From Acetatifactor sp. (GTDB lineage: Bacteria > Bacillota > Clostridia > Lachnospirales > Lachnospiraceae): a stretch of DNA of 62,751 bases. This document shows, piece after piece, positions 44,851-53,633 of this stretch (position 1 is its first letter; each line of letters starts with the position of its first letter). The notes beneath the pieces are model-generated. The model worked only from the letters and a program-made list of their open reading frames with translations. It was not told where the DNA came from and did not search any database. The stretch spans positions 1 to 62,751 of the forward strand of contig JAILHH010000002.1 of NCBI GenBank assembly GCA_024695935.1, written 5' to 3'. The translations under genes and the position numbers were made by a program.

Positions 44851-45741
44851 TCAAAACAGATCCAGGGCGCTGTCCAGATAGATCTCTTCCCTGACCTCAA
44901 GCTGATGCTCTGGTTTTGTCATATAATAGAGTAAAAATTCCAGTATTACCGCGCTTCCCAGGCTTCTGCCCTCGATCTTAAACTGGGAAAAACCTGCAGG
45001 AGCATAGACGTCTCTGATATCATTTATCCCGATGAAGCCCGGATTTTTCATGGCATCGGAAAACCTGTAGCCACGCTCTGCTGTAGGCGAAACGCAGATA
45101 TGATCCTCGCAGGGTAAACCGAGGCTCTTTTTGCTGACGTTCTCATAACAGTTTTTCCTGTCATAGCAGTCAAACCAACAGCACTCATTACATAGGAACT
45201 CTACCTTTTCCTTTTGCGCCGGATTTAATCCGGAAAACCTCTTAATCTCTTTGTTCAGCCTAAAATCAGGCACCACATACCTAAACTCCGGGCGATTGAT
45301 CTCCGTTACTAACTCATCGAAGTCGGTTATCACCTTCGTGGTTGATGATACGAAATAATACTCCGGAAACCTTTCAATAATATATGAAAGCAGCAGGTCT
45401 GAACAGATGATGATGCCGTTTCCGGGCTTTTCCCCAAAAAGTTTTAACAGGAAATTGCATTTTTTGTCGGAAAGATGCTCTTTTGTGACAAGGAGATTAC
45501 TGAAGGTAAGCCTTGCGGAAATTCCATATTCCTCCATGAGTGCCGCCACATCCAATGGCAACGCCTCTCCAAAGCCCACTCTTCCTCCGCCCCAGGTGCA
45601 ATCGGCAGGAGCTCCGTAGATTGAACCTATGTCGCACCAGTCATAGAAATATTCCCTGTGGCTTTTGAATAAAGGCAAGAAAACCTTATAAAATTCGTAA
45701 AATTCAAATAGCCCCGGAAGGTGATAATAGATTTTATTCAT
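44851..45741 (-). CDS. U32 peptidase-like protein with cysteine cluster
   Basis: A 296-residue protein resembling the U32 'collagenase-like' family. It has an alpha/beta barrel start, LTFSNLLVT, a Cys-rich segment (CNECCWFDCYDRKNCYENV) and the ending FKIEGRSLGSAVILEFLLYY, where FKIEGR is the family hallmark. U32-like proteins often modify RNA or cofactors and may bind an Fe-S cluster. The role here is unknown. AGGGTG precedes the ATG. Confidence 0.65.
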   Translation of the reverse strand: MNKIYYHLPGLFEFYEFYKVFLPLFKSHREYFYDWCDIGSIYGAPADCTWGGGRVGFGEALPLDVAALMEEYGISARLTFSNLLVTKEHLSDKKCNFLLKLFGEKPGNGIIICSDLLLSYIIERFPEYYFVSSTTKVITDFDELVTEINRPEFRYVVPDFRLNKEIKRFSGLNPAQKEKVEFLCNECCWFDCYDRKNCYENVSKKSLGLPCEDHICVSPTAERGYRFSDAMKNPGFIGINDIRDVYAPAGFSQFKIEGRSLGSAVILEFLLYYMTKPEHQLEVREEIYLDSALDLF

Positions 45742-45831
45742 AAATGCACCCTATAGTATGATCAAAAATAACAGTTAATTTCATTCCATTTAATGCATGA
45801 ATCACTTAACGTTAATAACGATTCATACGCA

Positions 45832-46464
45832 TCACATCTTTAAAACTACTTCCACCGATTTATCTACAAGCTCCGCAAAATTAACGCCGTCTCTGGGCGA
45901 ACCGACCACACTTCCGTAGTGAACGGGAATTGCGATCTCAGGCTTAATGGTATTTACGAGTTCCGCTGCTTTTGCGGCATCCATAGTATATGTTCCGCCT
46001 ACGGGAACCAGCGCGATGTCGCATTTCACGGCCTTTGCTTCCTTTGTGGCATCCGTATCGCCCGCAATGTAAATCCGCTTGTCGCAGATATTCAGGATAT
46101 AGCCCACCCAGCCCGCGCTCTTTAGATGAAAAGGCTTCAACACATTGTATGCCGGGACCGTCTCAAAATACAGACCATTTTTCTCATTCACGGTGCCGGG
46201 CTTAACTGTAAAAATCGTGGCAACCACATCCGCCACTTCGCTCGCTTTGTTTTTCATATTTTCCGGAACCACCAAAATAGTGTCATCTTTTGCCACATTT
46301 TTAATAGAATCCGGCGAAAAATGATCATAGTGGTCATGGGTTATGAGCACAAAAGAAGCATCATGTGGCTCCTCCTCCATCTCAAAGGGATCAATGTAAA
46401 TGACATTGTTATCCCCTTCGATCCTGATACTGTTTTGCTTAAAAACTTTGATATTTTCTACCAT
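45832..46464 (-). CDS. MBL-fold metal-dependent hydrolase
   Basis: A 210-residue metallo-beta-lactamase-fold protein. Metal ligands: THDHYDHFSPDSI (HxHxDH), the Asp in YIAGDTDATKEA and a late His (IPVHYGSVVG). Similar to the YtkL/UPF0173 group, whose physiological substrates are unclear. AAGGGGG precedes the ATG. Confidence 0.88.
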   Translation of the reverse strand: MVENIKVFKQNSIRIEGDNNVIYIDPFEMEEEPHDASFVLITHDHYDHFSPDSIKNVAKDDTILVVPENMKNKASEVADVVATIFTVKPGTVNEKNGLYFETVPAYNVLKPFHLKSAGWVGYILNICDKRIYIAGDTDATKEAKAVKCDIALVPVGGTYTMDAAKAAELVNTIKPEIAIPVHYGSVVGSPRDGVNFAELVDKSVEVVLKM

Positions 46465-46497
46465 TTTTTATCCCCCTTATAAGTAAATATAGTTTTG

Positions 46498-46565
46498 TCA
46501 CGCACCACCGACAATATCCTTAGCAGCATTTACTATGGCATCTGTCTTATCTCTATGGTGCTCAT
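46498..46565 (-). pseudogene. Macrodomain gene remnant
   Basis: After AAAGGA and an ATG (46563-46565) one frame reads MSTIEIRQMP then stops. A shifted frame reads DKTDAIVNAAKDIVGGA and stops at 46498. DAIVNAA-like followed by GG is the hallmark of ADP-ribose-binding macrodomains, usually preceded by an 'I-x-I-x-x-D-I-T' strand. The two pieces look like the collapsed ends of such a gene. Confidence 0.5.
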
Positions 46566-46601
46566 TGTGTTTCCTTTCAATCACTTTACCACTTTTCGTC
46601 A

Positions 46602-46970
46602 TTAGCCAACCTTTACAACTCTAGCGCCAAAAGGGAACAGCGAAAGCCTGGCGATCTTGAAAAACTGTAATCCGAAGGGAATGCCCACAACTGTAATACA
46701 TAACAGGCAACCCAACACAAAATTTCCAATGGCAAGTTCAATTCCGGATATAAAAAACCACAACACATTCATCAGACAGGAAACCGCCCCGCCCTCATCA
46801 ACAATGTCTTTTCCAAAAGGATTAAGCGAAATGGATGACAGTTTAAAGCATTGCAATCCCACCGGTATTCCCACAACTGTGATGCACCACAGGAGCCCCG
46901 CCAGCCACCATCCGATGGCACTGACAAGCCCTCCGCATATTATCCAGATTATGTTTCCTATAAATTTCAT
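46602..46970 (-). CDS. yccF: YccF-domain inner membrane protein
   Basis: A 122-residue membrane protein with two copies of the YccF (DUF307) unit. First GWWLAGLLWCITVVGIPVGL then SLNPFGKDI; second GNFVLGCLLCITVVGIPFGL then SLFPFGARVV. Function is unknown in the family. Two perfect 22-bp repeats lie just upstream. Confidence 0.92.
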   Translation of the reverse strand: MKFIGNIIWIICGGLVSAIGWWLAGLLWCITVVGIPVGLQCFKLSSISLNPFGKDIVDEGGAVSCLMNVLWFFISGIELAIGNFVLGCLLCITVVGIPFGLQFFKIARLSLFPFGARVVKVG

Positions 46971-46994
46971 AGAAAGAACCTCTCCTTCGTTTTC

Positions 46995-47045
46995 TGTTAT
47001 ATCTTGTTATAGGTTTGGATTTTTGTTATATCTTGTTATAGGTTT
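46995..47045. repeat. Two perfect 22-bp direct repeats upstream of yccF
   Basis: TGTTATATCTTGTTATAGGTTT occurs at 46995-47016 and 47024-47045, offset by 29 bases. The second abuts TTGACA (47046-47051 region, minus strand). The repeats cover the likely -10 region and may bind a regulator. Confidence 0.8.
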
Positions 47046-47128
47046 TGTCAACCTCACGACGGGCATGCAAAATCTGAATGCATTCCACAACGTGAAGATA
47101 TCTGCGTCAAAAGCGTTGGAACATATAC

Positions 47129-48451
47129 TCACAGTCTTGCGACAACCTGATATTGAAATGCACGATACATAAATTTCTCTGCATTTCCAAGTTTTACAAG
47201 TTCGTCCGCCAGTTTTTCTTCCTCATCATTAAAAGATCCATTCATCGTTATCTTCTCTATCTGATACCCCGCATCGTGGACAAACATCCTTATGATTTCA
47301 TTGTACGTAAACATATGAATATGCGTCTTATCAAGCAGACCAATCTCAGAATAAGTAAAGTTACCATCAAGCAGTTGTTTCATCACTCCAATATTCATAA
47401 GATTAGGAATAGATGTAACGATCCTTCCGCCCTTCTTAAGAAGTTTCTTGCAAAATATCAGCGTTCCAAGAGGATCACGAAGATGTTCAAGCACATCTCC
47501 GAAGACTATAACGTCAAAATCATTCCGCCCAAAATCAAGATTATGATCTTCTATATTATTTACTTTAACTTCAGCAAATTCAGAAGCAAATCTGATTGCC
47601 CCTTTATTTATATCCGTACCGTACAATTGAGCATTTTTGTATAATTTTTTTATACCGAACAGAGTTCCTCCACAATCACATCCTACCTCAAGAACCCTTA
47701 TATCATCTTTAAGGTCCTCACACTTTTCCAGTAGGCTCAGCAACCAATCATTTCCACGAACATTAAGATAATGTATCCCGAACTCCTTCTCGAGCATATC
47801 TATATCAGCATGCAAAGTCAGCTGATATCCTTTACCTCTTACATCGTAAAAGCCGGAATTACAACAAACATACATTTTTAAATGATTAAGATGTTCTCTA
47901 ACACACTTTTCAACGATCAGGTTGTCCATATCGCGGGCATCATCGTAGAATGTATCACTGCCGTGTACGACATTTCTGCCAAATAATATAACTCCTGTCT
48001 GTAGCATAAGCACTTCTTCAGTTTTATAATCAACCGTTGCTTCAGTCCAATCAAGCGCCGCTTCAGCATCACTCCATTCTGCATGTTGCTCCCATTTGAA
48101 TGAATTTGATAATGGTCCGATTGCAAACGAATTATCCTCTTTACTTAATGCATCCAACATTCTGTTATAACTTTCTGCCAGCGGAATATGATAACTGTCC
48201 GTTATTAAAATATCATCATCAATCTCAAGCCCCTCTATTACCTGGTTAAGTGCTGATCCACAAGTTGTTTTTTCTTCAAAATAAATGTATGTAAAGTCAC
48301 TCTGCACCGAAGCCCATTTATTTGTTTCAGTAGAATGTGAATTATCTGTTAGCAAAACATCCGGCATGAGTTCGGGAACTACTTTTCTCATATAATCTAT
48401 AAAAAACTCTGTCTGCTTTAAATTATCATCGATATATATTAATAATTTCAT
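47129..48451 (-). CDS. Two-domain glycosyltransferase-like / SAM methyltransferase protein
   Basis: A 440-residue protein. Residues 1-215 look like a GT-A-type glycosyltransferase (MKLLIYIDDNLKQTEFFIDY; EGLEIDDDILITDSYHIPL). Residues about 235-440 are a class I methyltransferase (IRVLEVGCDCGGTLFGIKKL for SAM binding; DFDVIVFGDVLEHLRDPLGT). It may decorate a surface glycan, but no glycan cluster is present. GGGGAGG precedes the ATG at 48449-48451. Confidence 0.8.
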   Translation of the reverse strand: MKLLIYIDDNLKQTEFFIDYMRKVVPELMPDVLLTDNSHSTETNKWASVQSDFTYIYFEEKTTCGSALNQVIEGLEIDDDILITDSYHIPLAESYNRMLDALSKEDNSFAIGPLSNSFKWEQHAEWSDAEAALDWTEATVDYKTEEVLMLQTGVILFGRNVVHGSDTFYDDARDMDNLIVEKCVREHLNHLKMYVCCNSGFYDVRGKGYQLTLHADIDMLEKEFGIHYLNVRGNDWLLSLLEKCEDLKDDIRVLEVGCDCGGTLFGIKKLYKNAQLYGTDINKGAIRFASEFAEVKVNNIEDHNLDFGRNDFDVIVFGDVLEHLRDPLGTLIFCKKLLKKGGRIVTSIPNLMNIGVMKQLLDGNFTYSEIGLLDKTHIHMFTYNEIIRMFVHDAGYQIEKITMNGSFNDEEEKLADELVKLGNAEKFMYRAFQYQVVARL

Positions 48452-48621
48452 ATGGCCTCCCCTCATGTCTTAAGCTATGAAAACAATGCTTTATCCTCTG
48501 CCAGTTCCTTTATCTTTGACGCTTACTTTAAGAATACAATACTTGCCATTTCTTTGATCATTTCATTTGATTGCCTGTTTTTAGTAATCATCTGGGCCTT
48601 CACCCTTAAAAACTTCGAGCC

Positions 48622-48942
48622 ATGCAACTTGAAAAGAACATCCCACGTTTTCGGTTGCATTTTTACCCCCACAAGCCTCGATCTATGCAACTAAAAACAA
48701 CCATTCACTCTTCTCGGTTGCATTCAGGCCCCCGCAGGCCTCAATCTATGCAACCAAAAACAACCATTCACAATTCTCGGTTGCATTTTAACCCCCTAAA
48801 CCCCCGATCTATGCAACAAAAAACAACCATTCACAATTCTCGGTTGCATTTTAAACTCCGCAGCCCCCGATCTATGCAACCAAAATCAGTCATTCCCAAT
48901 TTTCAGTTGCATTTAAACCTCAACAAACTCCGTCATGCGAAC
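48622..48942. repeat. GGTTGCAT / ATGCAACC periodic hairpin array
   Basis: GGTTGCAT starts at 48653, 48716, 48779 and 48842 (and AGTTGCAT at 48905). ATGCAAC starts at 48622, 48685, 48748, 48811 and 48874. The period is exactly 63 bases. The stretch after ATGCAAC (AAAAACAACCATTCACAATT-type) is nearly constant, while that after GGTTGCAT varies. The rest of the 526-base gene-free gap upstream of the glycosyltransferase-like gene shows nothing more. A 21-residue-repeat frame exists only because 63 is a multiple of three. Confidence 0.85.
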
Positions 48943-48977
48943 CTCAACAACCCGGACCTCAACAATCCCGCCTGCAT

Positions 48978-51479
48978 TTACTCTTCCGCCAGCCTGCGGC
49001 TGTAGTAATCCATGGTCCTGTAATCGATCACATCCTTTATTTGTTCTGCCAAAACCTCGTTTCCCTGCAGCGCATGCATCTCATCACATAACGCAATGGG
49101 TGCGGATTTTGTCTTTATGAAAAATCCTTTGCCGGATTTGATCAGGAAATTGATCGGCATCTCATGGATCTTTTTGATGTGATCTGCATCGGAAATGCTT
49201 CTGTATTTATCATATGTGTTGTCAGGATCTAAGTCCCTCCAGTTTTTACCGGTGTCAAAAAATTCTTTCCAGCTCTTCAAAAGCTTATCGTCATCAACCT
49301 CCGTCAGCACATTCCCGCCGTTATAAAAAGCCATGAGCACAGGCATCTTGTAGACTTTGGTCATATTCGTGTTCTCAATAAGCGTTATAAACTCCTTGCC
49401 GATCCCGCCGCAAAAAAGCTTTTCCTCGGCTCTAAGCTCCCCAAGTTCATCCAGATATTCCAGATACCGCTTGAAAATATTGGCTTTGGAATTTTTTAGC
49501 ATGAGCTGGTATACTTCATCATCCATATGAGTAAATAACTCCAGACGGCTGGGCCTGTGACCGAGCAGTTCCTTTACCCTGTAAAACTCTTCGTTTATCA
49601 GCTCGCCCAGTTTTCTGTGCTTACGATCCATCTCCTCAAACAGTTCGATGAGGCGCATGTCAAAGTCGATCAAGCAATCATCCGGTATATCTTTTTTCGA
49701 AGGGCATCCGGAATTCCTGTCATAATATTCTGAATGCTTTCCGGAGAGGAAAAACCTGACCTTTCCTGCCTTTTCGTAATTGCCGATAAAATCCAGAACA
49801 TTCAGATAGTCCTTGCCCTTACTCTTTCTGAGGCCTCTGCCAAGCTGCTGTAAAAAGACAACGGGAGATTCCGTAGGGCGCAAAAACATTACCATATCGA
49901 GGGATGTGATATCCACGCCTTCGTTAAACATATCCACGGCAAAGATCACTTTGATTTCTCCGCTCTTTAGCTTTGCTATGGCCACATTCCTTCCCTCTGA
50001 ATATTCGCCATCGGCATCGCTGTATACGGAAACAGACGGAATCCCATGCTTGTTAAACTCCTTTGCCATCTCTTCCGCATGAGCTCTCGAACAGCAAAAG
50101 CCAAGCGCGCGCTCGGAGCCATATTTTTTGTAATACTTTAATATCAGATCATGGCGATGCACATTTCCGATGTAAGTCTCATTCAATTCCTTTTCATCGA
50201 ATCTACCTCTTACCACATGCAGCTTTGAATAATCCGTGTCATCATAGATCCCATAATAATGAAAAGGTACCAGCATCCCCTTGTTTATGGCTTCAAACAA
50301 AGAGATCTCGTAGGGAACATTGTAATCGCAAAGCTCATATATGCTTCGCCCGTCCATTCGCTCGGGGGTTGCCGTGAGCCCCAGCAAAAATTTTGGTTTA
50401 AAATAGTCAACTATCCTCTTGTATTGCTCATTTACGGCGTGGTGAAATTCGTCCACCACAATATAATCAAAATAGTCCTCGGGAAAATAACCCGGATTCA
50501 GATATCTGCCGTTTCCCAGTGTTGCCACTGAGGCAAAAATGACGGATTTATCCGTGGCCTTTTCTTCCCCTCTAAAAAAGCCAAAATCATCTGAGTTTCT
50601 GACATTTAGAAATGAAACCGCCGCCTGATTAAGGATTTCTTCTCTGTGAGCCACGAACAAAACTCTGTCGTAGTTTTTTGAATCAAATGCGGCAAGATAA
50701 GTTTTTCCCACACCTGTTGCCGCCTGGACTAACGCTTTGGTGGCGCCTTCCGCCCTCGAATTCTCCAGAGCACACAGTGCTTCTATCTGCGCTCCCCTGG
50801 GCTCGTAGAGAAGCTTTACATTTGTATCATTCTCTAGCTCTGATTCATCATATTTGTCCAGATCTTTTATGGCTGAAGGTCTGTGCCAGTTTTTGGAATA
50901 CTCATGAAGCACATCACCGGTCACCTCTATGGAGTGATTCCGATATAAGTCCTCAAAAGTATCACAGAATTTTTTAAAATTATCTTCATCGGAAAAGGTC
51001 GTGAACTTGTAATTCCATTCAATGCCCGAAGTAAGAGCGCTTCTGGAAATATTGGACGAACCGATAAAGATCTCACCATATGTTTTATAATGAAAAATAT
51101 ATGCCTTCGGGTGAAAAGATCTGCCGGGATCGTTGTAGAATCTCAGATCCACTCTGTCCCCAAGCTCTCTCTTTATCATGTAAAGCGCCGAAGGCTGAGT
51201 GATGCCCAGATAGTTTCCCGTGAGGATCCGTATTTTTGTGCCTGCATTAATGGATGCCTTTAACTGCTTTAAAAGCATTATCACACCCGATTCCATCAAA
51301 AAAGATACAATGATATCAACCTGTTTTGCATTGTGGAAACTTGCCGTGAGCTTTGCATACAGCTGCAGGGACTTGTTTACATCGCCGGTCATGGCAAAAG
51401 ACCTGAAATCTATTCCGGCAGATTCCAAAGCATTTTGCGAAAGTTCTTCATTTACTTCTTCAAAATGAGGTTCAACCAT
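48978..51479 (-). CDS. PLD-nuclease / SF2 helicase fusion, shorter paralogue
   Basis: An 833-residue protein. The PLD-type domain has His123 and Lys125 (SFHPKAYIFHY) and GSSNISRSAL. The helicase has QAATGVGKTYLA (about 262-272), VDEFHHAVN (DEFH in place of DEAH), GLTATPERM and QQLGRGLRKSKGKDYLNV. The C-terminal portion is about 175 residues shorter than in the 34361 gene. Its start overlaps the methyltransferase gene by 28 bases, so the two are made together, suggesting a two-gene DNA-acting system. A role in defence or repair is inference. Confidence 0.87.
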   Translation of the reverse strand: MVEPHFEEVNEELSQNALESAGIDFRSFAMTGDVNKSLQLYAKLTASFHNAKQVDIIVSFLMESGVIMLLKQLKASINAGTKIRILTGNYLGITQPSALYMIKRELGDRVDLRFYNDPGRSFHPKAYIFHYKTYGEIFIGSSNISRSALTSGIEWNYKFTTFSDEDNFKKFCDTFEDLYRNHSIEVTGDVLHEYSKNWHRPSAIKDLDKYDESELENDTNVKLLYEPRGAQIEALCALENSRAEGATKALVQAATGVGKTYLAAFDSKNYDRVLFVAHREEILNQAAVSFLNVRNSDDFGFFRGEEKATDKSVIFASVATLGNGRYLNPGYFPEDYFDYIVVDEFHHAVNEQYKRIVDYFKPKFLLGLTATPERMDGRSIYELCDYNVPYEISLFEAINKGMLVPFHYYGIYDDTDYSKLHVVRGRFDEKELNETYIGNVHRHDLILKYYKKYGSERALGFCCSRAHAEEMAKEFNKHGIPSVSVYSDADGEYSEGRNVAIAKLKSGEIKVIFAVDMFNEGVDITSLDMVMFLRPTESPVVFLQQLGRGLRKSKGKDYLNVLDFIGNYEKAGKVRFFLSGKHSEYYDRNSGCPSKKDIPDDCLIDFDMRLIELFEEMDRKHRKLGELINEEFYRVKELLGHRPSRLELFTHMDDEVYQLMLKNSKANIFKRYLEYLDELGELRAEEKLFCGGIGKEFITLIENTNMTKVYKMPVLMAFYNGGNVLTEVDDDKLLKSWKEFFDTGKNWRDLDPDNTYDKYRSISDADHIKKIHEMPINFLIKSGKGFFIKTKSAPIALCDEMHALQGNEVLAEQIKDVIDYRTMDYYSRRLAEE

Positions 51480-52039
51480 TTTTCATCTCCCCGTCCCGGT
51501 CTTACGTCGCTTGTGATCCAGCTGTCTATAATAGAAAGCTCAGGCTGATAAGCCATGAATTCTTTAAAAGATTTTTCGGTAAAATCAGAAAAATACCTTC
51601 CGTTTCTCTCGCCCTCAAAATCCCCATACTTAAAAGATGTATAGATCACTCCGTCTTTTTTTAATGCCCTGGTCATTTTTTCAAATATGCTTTTCAGATC
51701 AGCTTTTGATACATGCAGGATCGATGAACATGCCCAGATTCCATCATATTTTTCAATGTCATCCAATTCCTGAAACAGCTTGTTCTTTACCTTGATCCCT
51801 GTGAACTTTGATGCAGTTTTGCAAAGTTCAACAGAGCCGTCTGTCGCTTCGACATTATAGCCCGCATCTAAAAACGCCTTCGTATCTCTCCCCGATCCAC
51901 ATCCAAAATCAAGAATGTCTCCTCCATTTTTCAGATATTTTAAAAACCTCTCCCTCTGTGGAGATACATCGGCATTTACCGTATTCTCAAAAAACTCTTT
52001 CGTTCTTTCGTTATAATAAGATAATGTTTTTTCTTCCAT
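51452..52039 (-). CDS. Class I SAM-dependent methyltransferase
   Basis: A methyltransferase of about 195 residues: GGDILDFGCGSGRDTKAFLD (SAM loop), AGYNVEATDGSVELCKTA, YDGIWACSSILHVSKADLKS. The start is uncertain; the ATG at 52037-52039 begins a typical EEKTLSYYNERTKEFFENT leader, but the AGGGA ribosome site is 16 bases away, and a longer frame to 52087 exists. It resembles small-molecule rather than DNA methylases (no NPPY/DPPY motif). It overlaps the downstream PLD-helicase gene. Confidence 0.83.
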   Translation of the reverse strand: MEEKTLSYYNERTKEFFENTVNADVSPQRERFLKYLKNGGDILDFGCGSGRDTKAFLDAGYNVEATDGSVELCKTASKFTGIKVKNKLFQELDDIEKYDGIWACSSILHVSKADLKSIFEKMTRALKKDGVIYTSFKYGDFEGERNGRYFSDFTEKSFKEFMAYQPELSIIDSWITSDVRPGRGDEKWLNLILKK

Positions 52040-52132
52040 GGTAACGGTCTTTGATTCCCTTAAATCTTTCCCCTTCATATACTGCAAATATTTTTGCTAA
52101 AATAAATCTGCCATTTTTGCTTTCTTTCCTAT

Positions 52133-52951
52133 TTACAAAATAAACTTCTCCCGGCAAAACTTAAATACCCTGTCGTAAAAATCCTTTGCTTCCTCAAAAG
52201 CTCCGTGGCCAAGACCTTCATATATGAACAGTTTACTGCCTGCTATCCCGTTTTTAAGTTCCTCGGGAGCATCATTTCCCACTGTTTTGTCGTCGCTTCC
52301 GGCGATTATGAGAGTCGGGCAGGTAATCGTTGACAGTTCATCCCGCACGTCGAACTTCAAGATCGCATTAGCATTTATTAAAAAGCGGCTGAATGATGCA
52401 GGTTTAGAAAGTATGGCAAGGAGCGGAATCACTTTTTTATTCTTTTTTAAAAACCTGTCCGAATACATTCTCTCTGCGGTATCTGTCATCAGAGTTTTGT
52501 AGTCATCCTTATTTGCCATATCGATCCAGGTTGAAACGCCTTCTGTCACAACGCTGTTTGCATACGGAGTAGTAACAGCCAGTATCAGTCGTTCCACGAC
52601 TTCCGGGTGCCTGATGGCAATGCACTGGGCGATCATTCCGCCCTGAGATACACCCAGGACGCAGGCTTTTTTGATTCCAAGGGATTTCATCACCATGACC
52701 TGATCGTCTGCCATGTCTTCAATGCTGTAACCCTCCGGCATGCTGTTTTTCCTGCTGAACATATATACCGTAAAGTCCCTTAAGTTTTTTATGTACGGCA
52801 AAGAGAGGATAAAGGCTTTTCCCTTTACTGTCGCGAGTCCGTCGGATAATCCCGGCAAAACCACCAATGTTTTTTCTCCTCTGCCAAAAGATACATAATA
52901 CATATCCGTATCGCCTATATTCACACATCCGTTTGTGCGGTTTATCGCCAT
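52133..52951 (-). CDS. Alpha/beta hydrolase
   Basis: A 272-residue hydrolase: KTLVVLPGLSDGLATV, nucleophile VLGVSQGGMIAQCIAIRHPE, acid IIAGSDDKTVGNDAPEE and His LGHGAFEEAKDF. A complete catalytic triad of the serine-hydrolase kind, without signal peptide. The substrate is unknown. A good ribosome site (AAAGGGAAGAC) precedes the ATG. Confidence 0.85.
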   Translation of the reverse strand: MAINRTNGCVNIGDTDMYYVSFGRGEKTLVVLPGLSDGLATVKGKAFILSLPYIKNLRDFTVYMFSRKNSMPEGYSIEDMADDQVMVMKSLGIKKACVLGVSQGGMIAQCIAIRHPEVVERLILAVTTPYANSVVTEGVSTWIDMANKDDYKTLMTDTAERMYSDRFLKKNKKVIPLLAILSKPASFSRFLINANAILKFDVRDELSTITCPTLIIAGSDDKTVGNDAPEELKNGIAGSKLFIYEGLGHGAFEEAKDFYDRVFKFCREKFIL

Positions 52952-53108
52952 TGTCTTCCCTTTCTGTGCATCCGCTTTTTCGCAAAATCAAAATACTGTA
53001 ATCATCGCTTCTATCTTCTAATACAATATTATACAGAAGGTCATATACTATTTGCAAAAAGATTATTCTGCATAACTGATTAAGACATGACTAATAATAT
53101 GTTAGACG

Positions 53109-53138
53109 AAAAATCAGCGAGCCGACTCGCTGATTTTT
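53109..53138. terminator. Bidirectional terminator
   Basis: AAAAATCAGCGAG (53109-53121) pairs with CTCGCTGATTTTT (53126-53138) around CCGA. A-run and T-run flanks allow action on both strands. It lies 15 bases past the thioesterase stop. Confidence 0.9.
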
Positions 53139-53152
53139 TAATTTACAGTACC

Positions 53153-53566
53153 CTATGCTGTTACCACAAGTTCACTCAAAGTATCATATAGCTTTGGCTG
53201 TTCCTGTTTCATCCTTATGGGGCGTCCTTCCGTATTTAAAAAAGCATGTGATGATGTTCCGACACATACCACCTGACCATCCGCATTTTTCATCTCATAG
53301 GCCAACTGCAGCTTAACACCCTTAAACTCCTGCACACTCACACTTATAGTAACCTCATCAGAAAAGGTTGTTGTCTTTTTATAATCGCAAGTGACATTAA
53401 GGACCGGAGAAATAATGCCTTCCTTCTCCAGCCTTGCAAAATCCCACCCTATCCGTGAAAGGAAATCAATCCTTGCCTCTTCCATCCACCTGATATAGTT
53501 GGAGTGATGCGTAATTCCCATCTTATCTGTTTCATAATACTGAACTTTATGCGTGTATGCTTCCAT
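53153..53566 (-). CDS. Acyl-CoA thioesterase, YbgC/FadM type
   Basis: A 137-residue hot-dog-fold thioesterase. YYETDKMGITHHSNYIRWME contains the active-site Asp, HH and N of the 4-hydroxybenzoyl-CoA type. Then EEARIDFLSRIGWDFARLE and DYKKTTTFSDEVTISVSVQE. It hydrolyses short acyl-CoA or acyl-ACP thioesters in relatives. The ATG at 53564-53566 has GAGG 9 bases upstream; an earlier ATG adds 15 unlikely residues. Confidence 0.92.
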   Translation of the reverse strand: MEAYTHKVQYYETDKMGITHHSNYIRWMEEARIDFLSRIGWDFARLEKEGIISPVLNVTCDYKKTTTFSDEVTISVSVQEFKGVKLQLAYEMKNADGQVVCVGTSSHAFLNTEGRPIRMKQEQPKLYDTLSELVVTA

Positions 53567-53633
53567 TTTCCCATTCCTCGTAAGTATTGTTTTATCGTTT
53601 TGACCATCCATTTAGAGAAAAAACCTCTACTCG

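Noticed and set aside
44703-44900. 65-codon minus-strand frame upstream of the DUF6033-like gene
   Set aside because: It is out of frame with the U32-like gene it overlaps and has no ribosome site or family signature.
48622-48942. CRISPR array
   Set aside because: The repeat word is only 8 bases, one spacer class is constant, the period is 63, and there are no cas genes anywhere in the window.
48622-49005. 127-codon plus-strand frame with a 21-residue repeat
   Set aside because: Same reason: a 63-base array period. It also overlaps the end of the PLD-helicase gene on the other strand and has no ribosome site.
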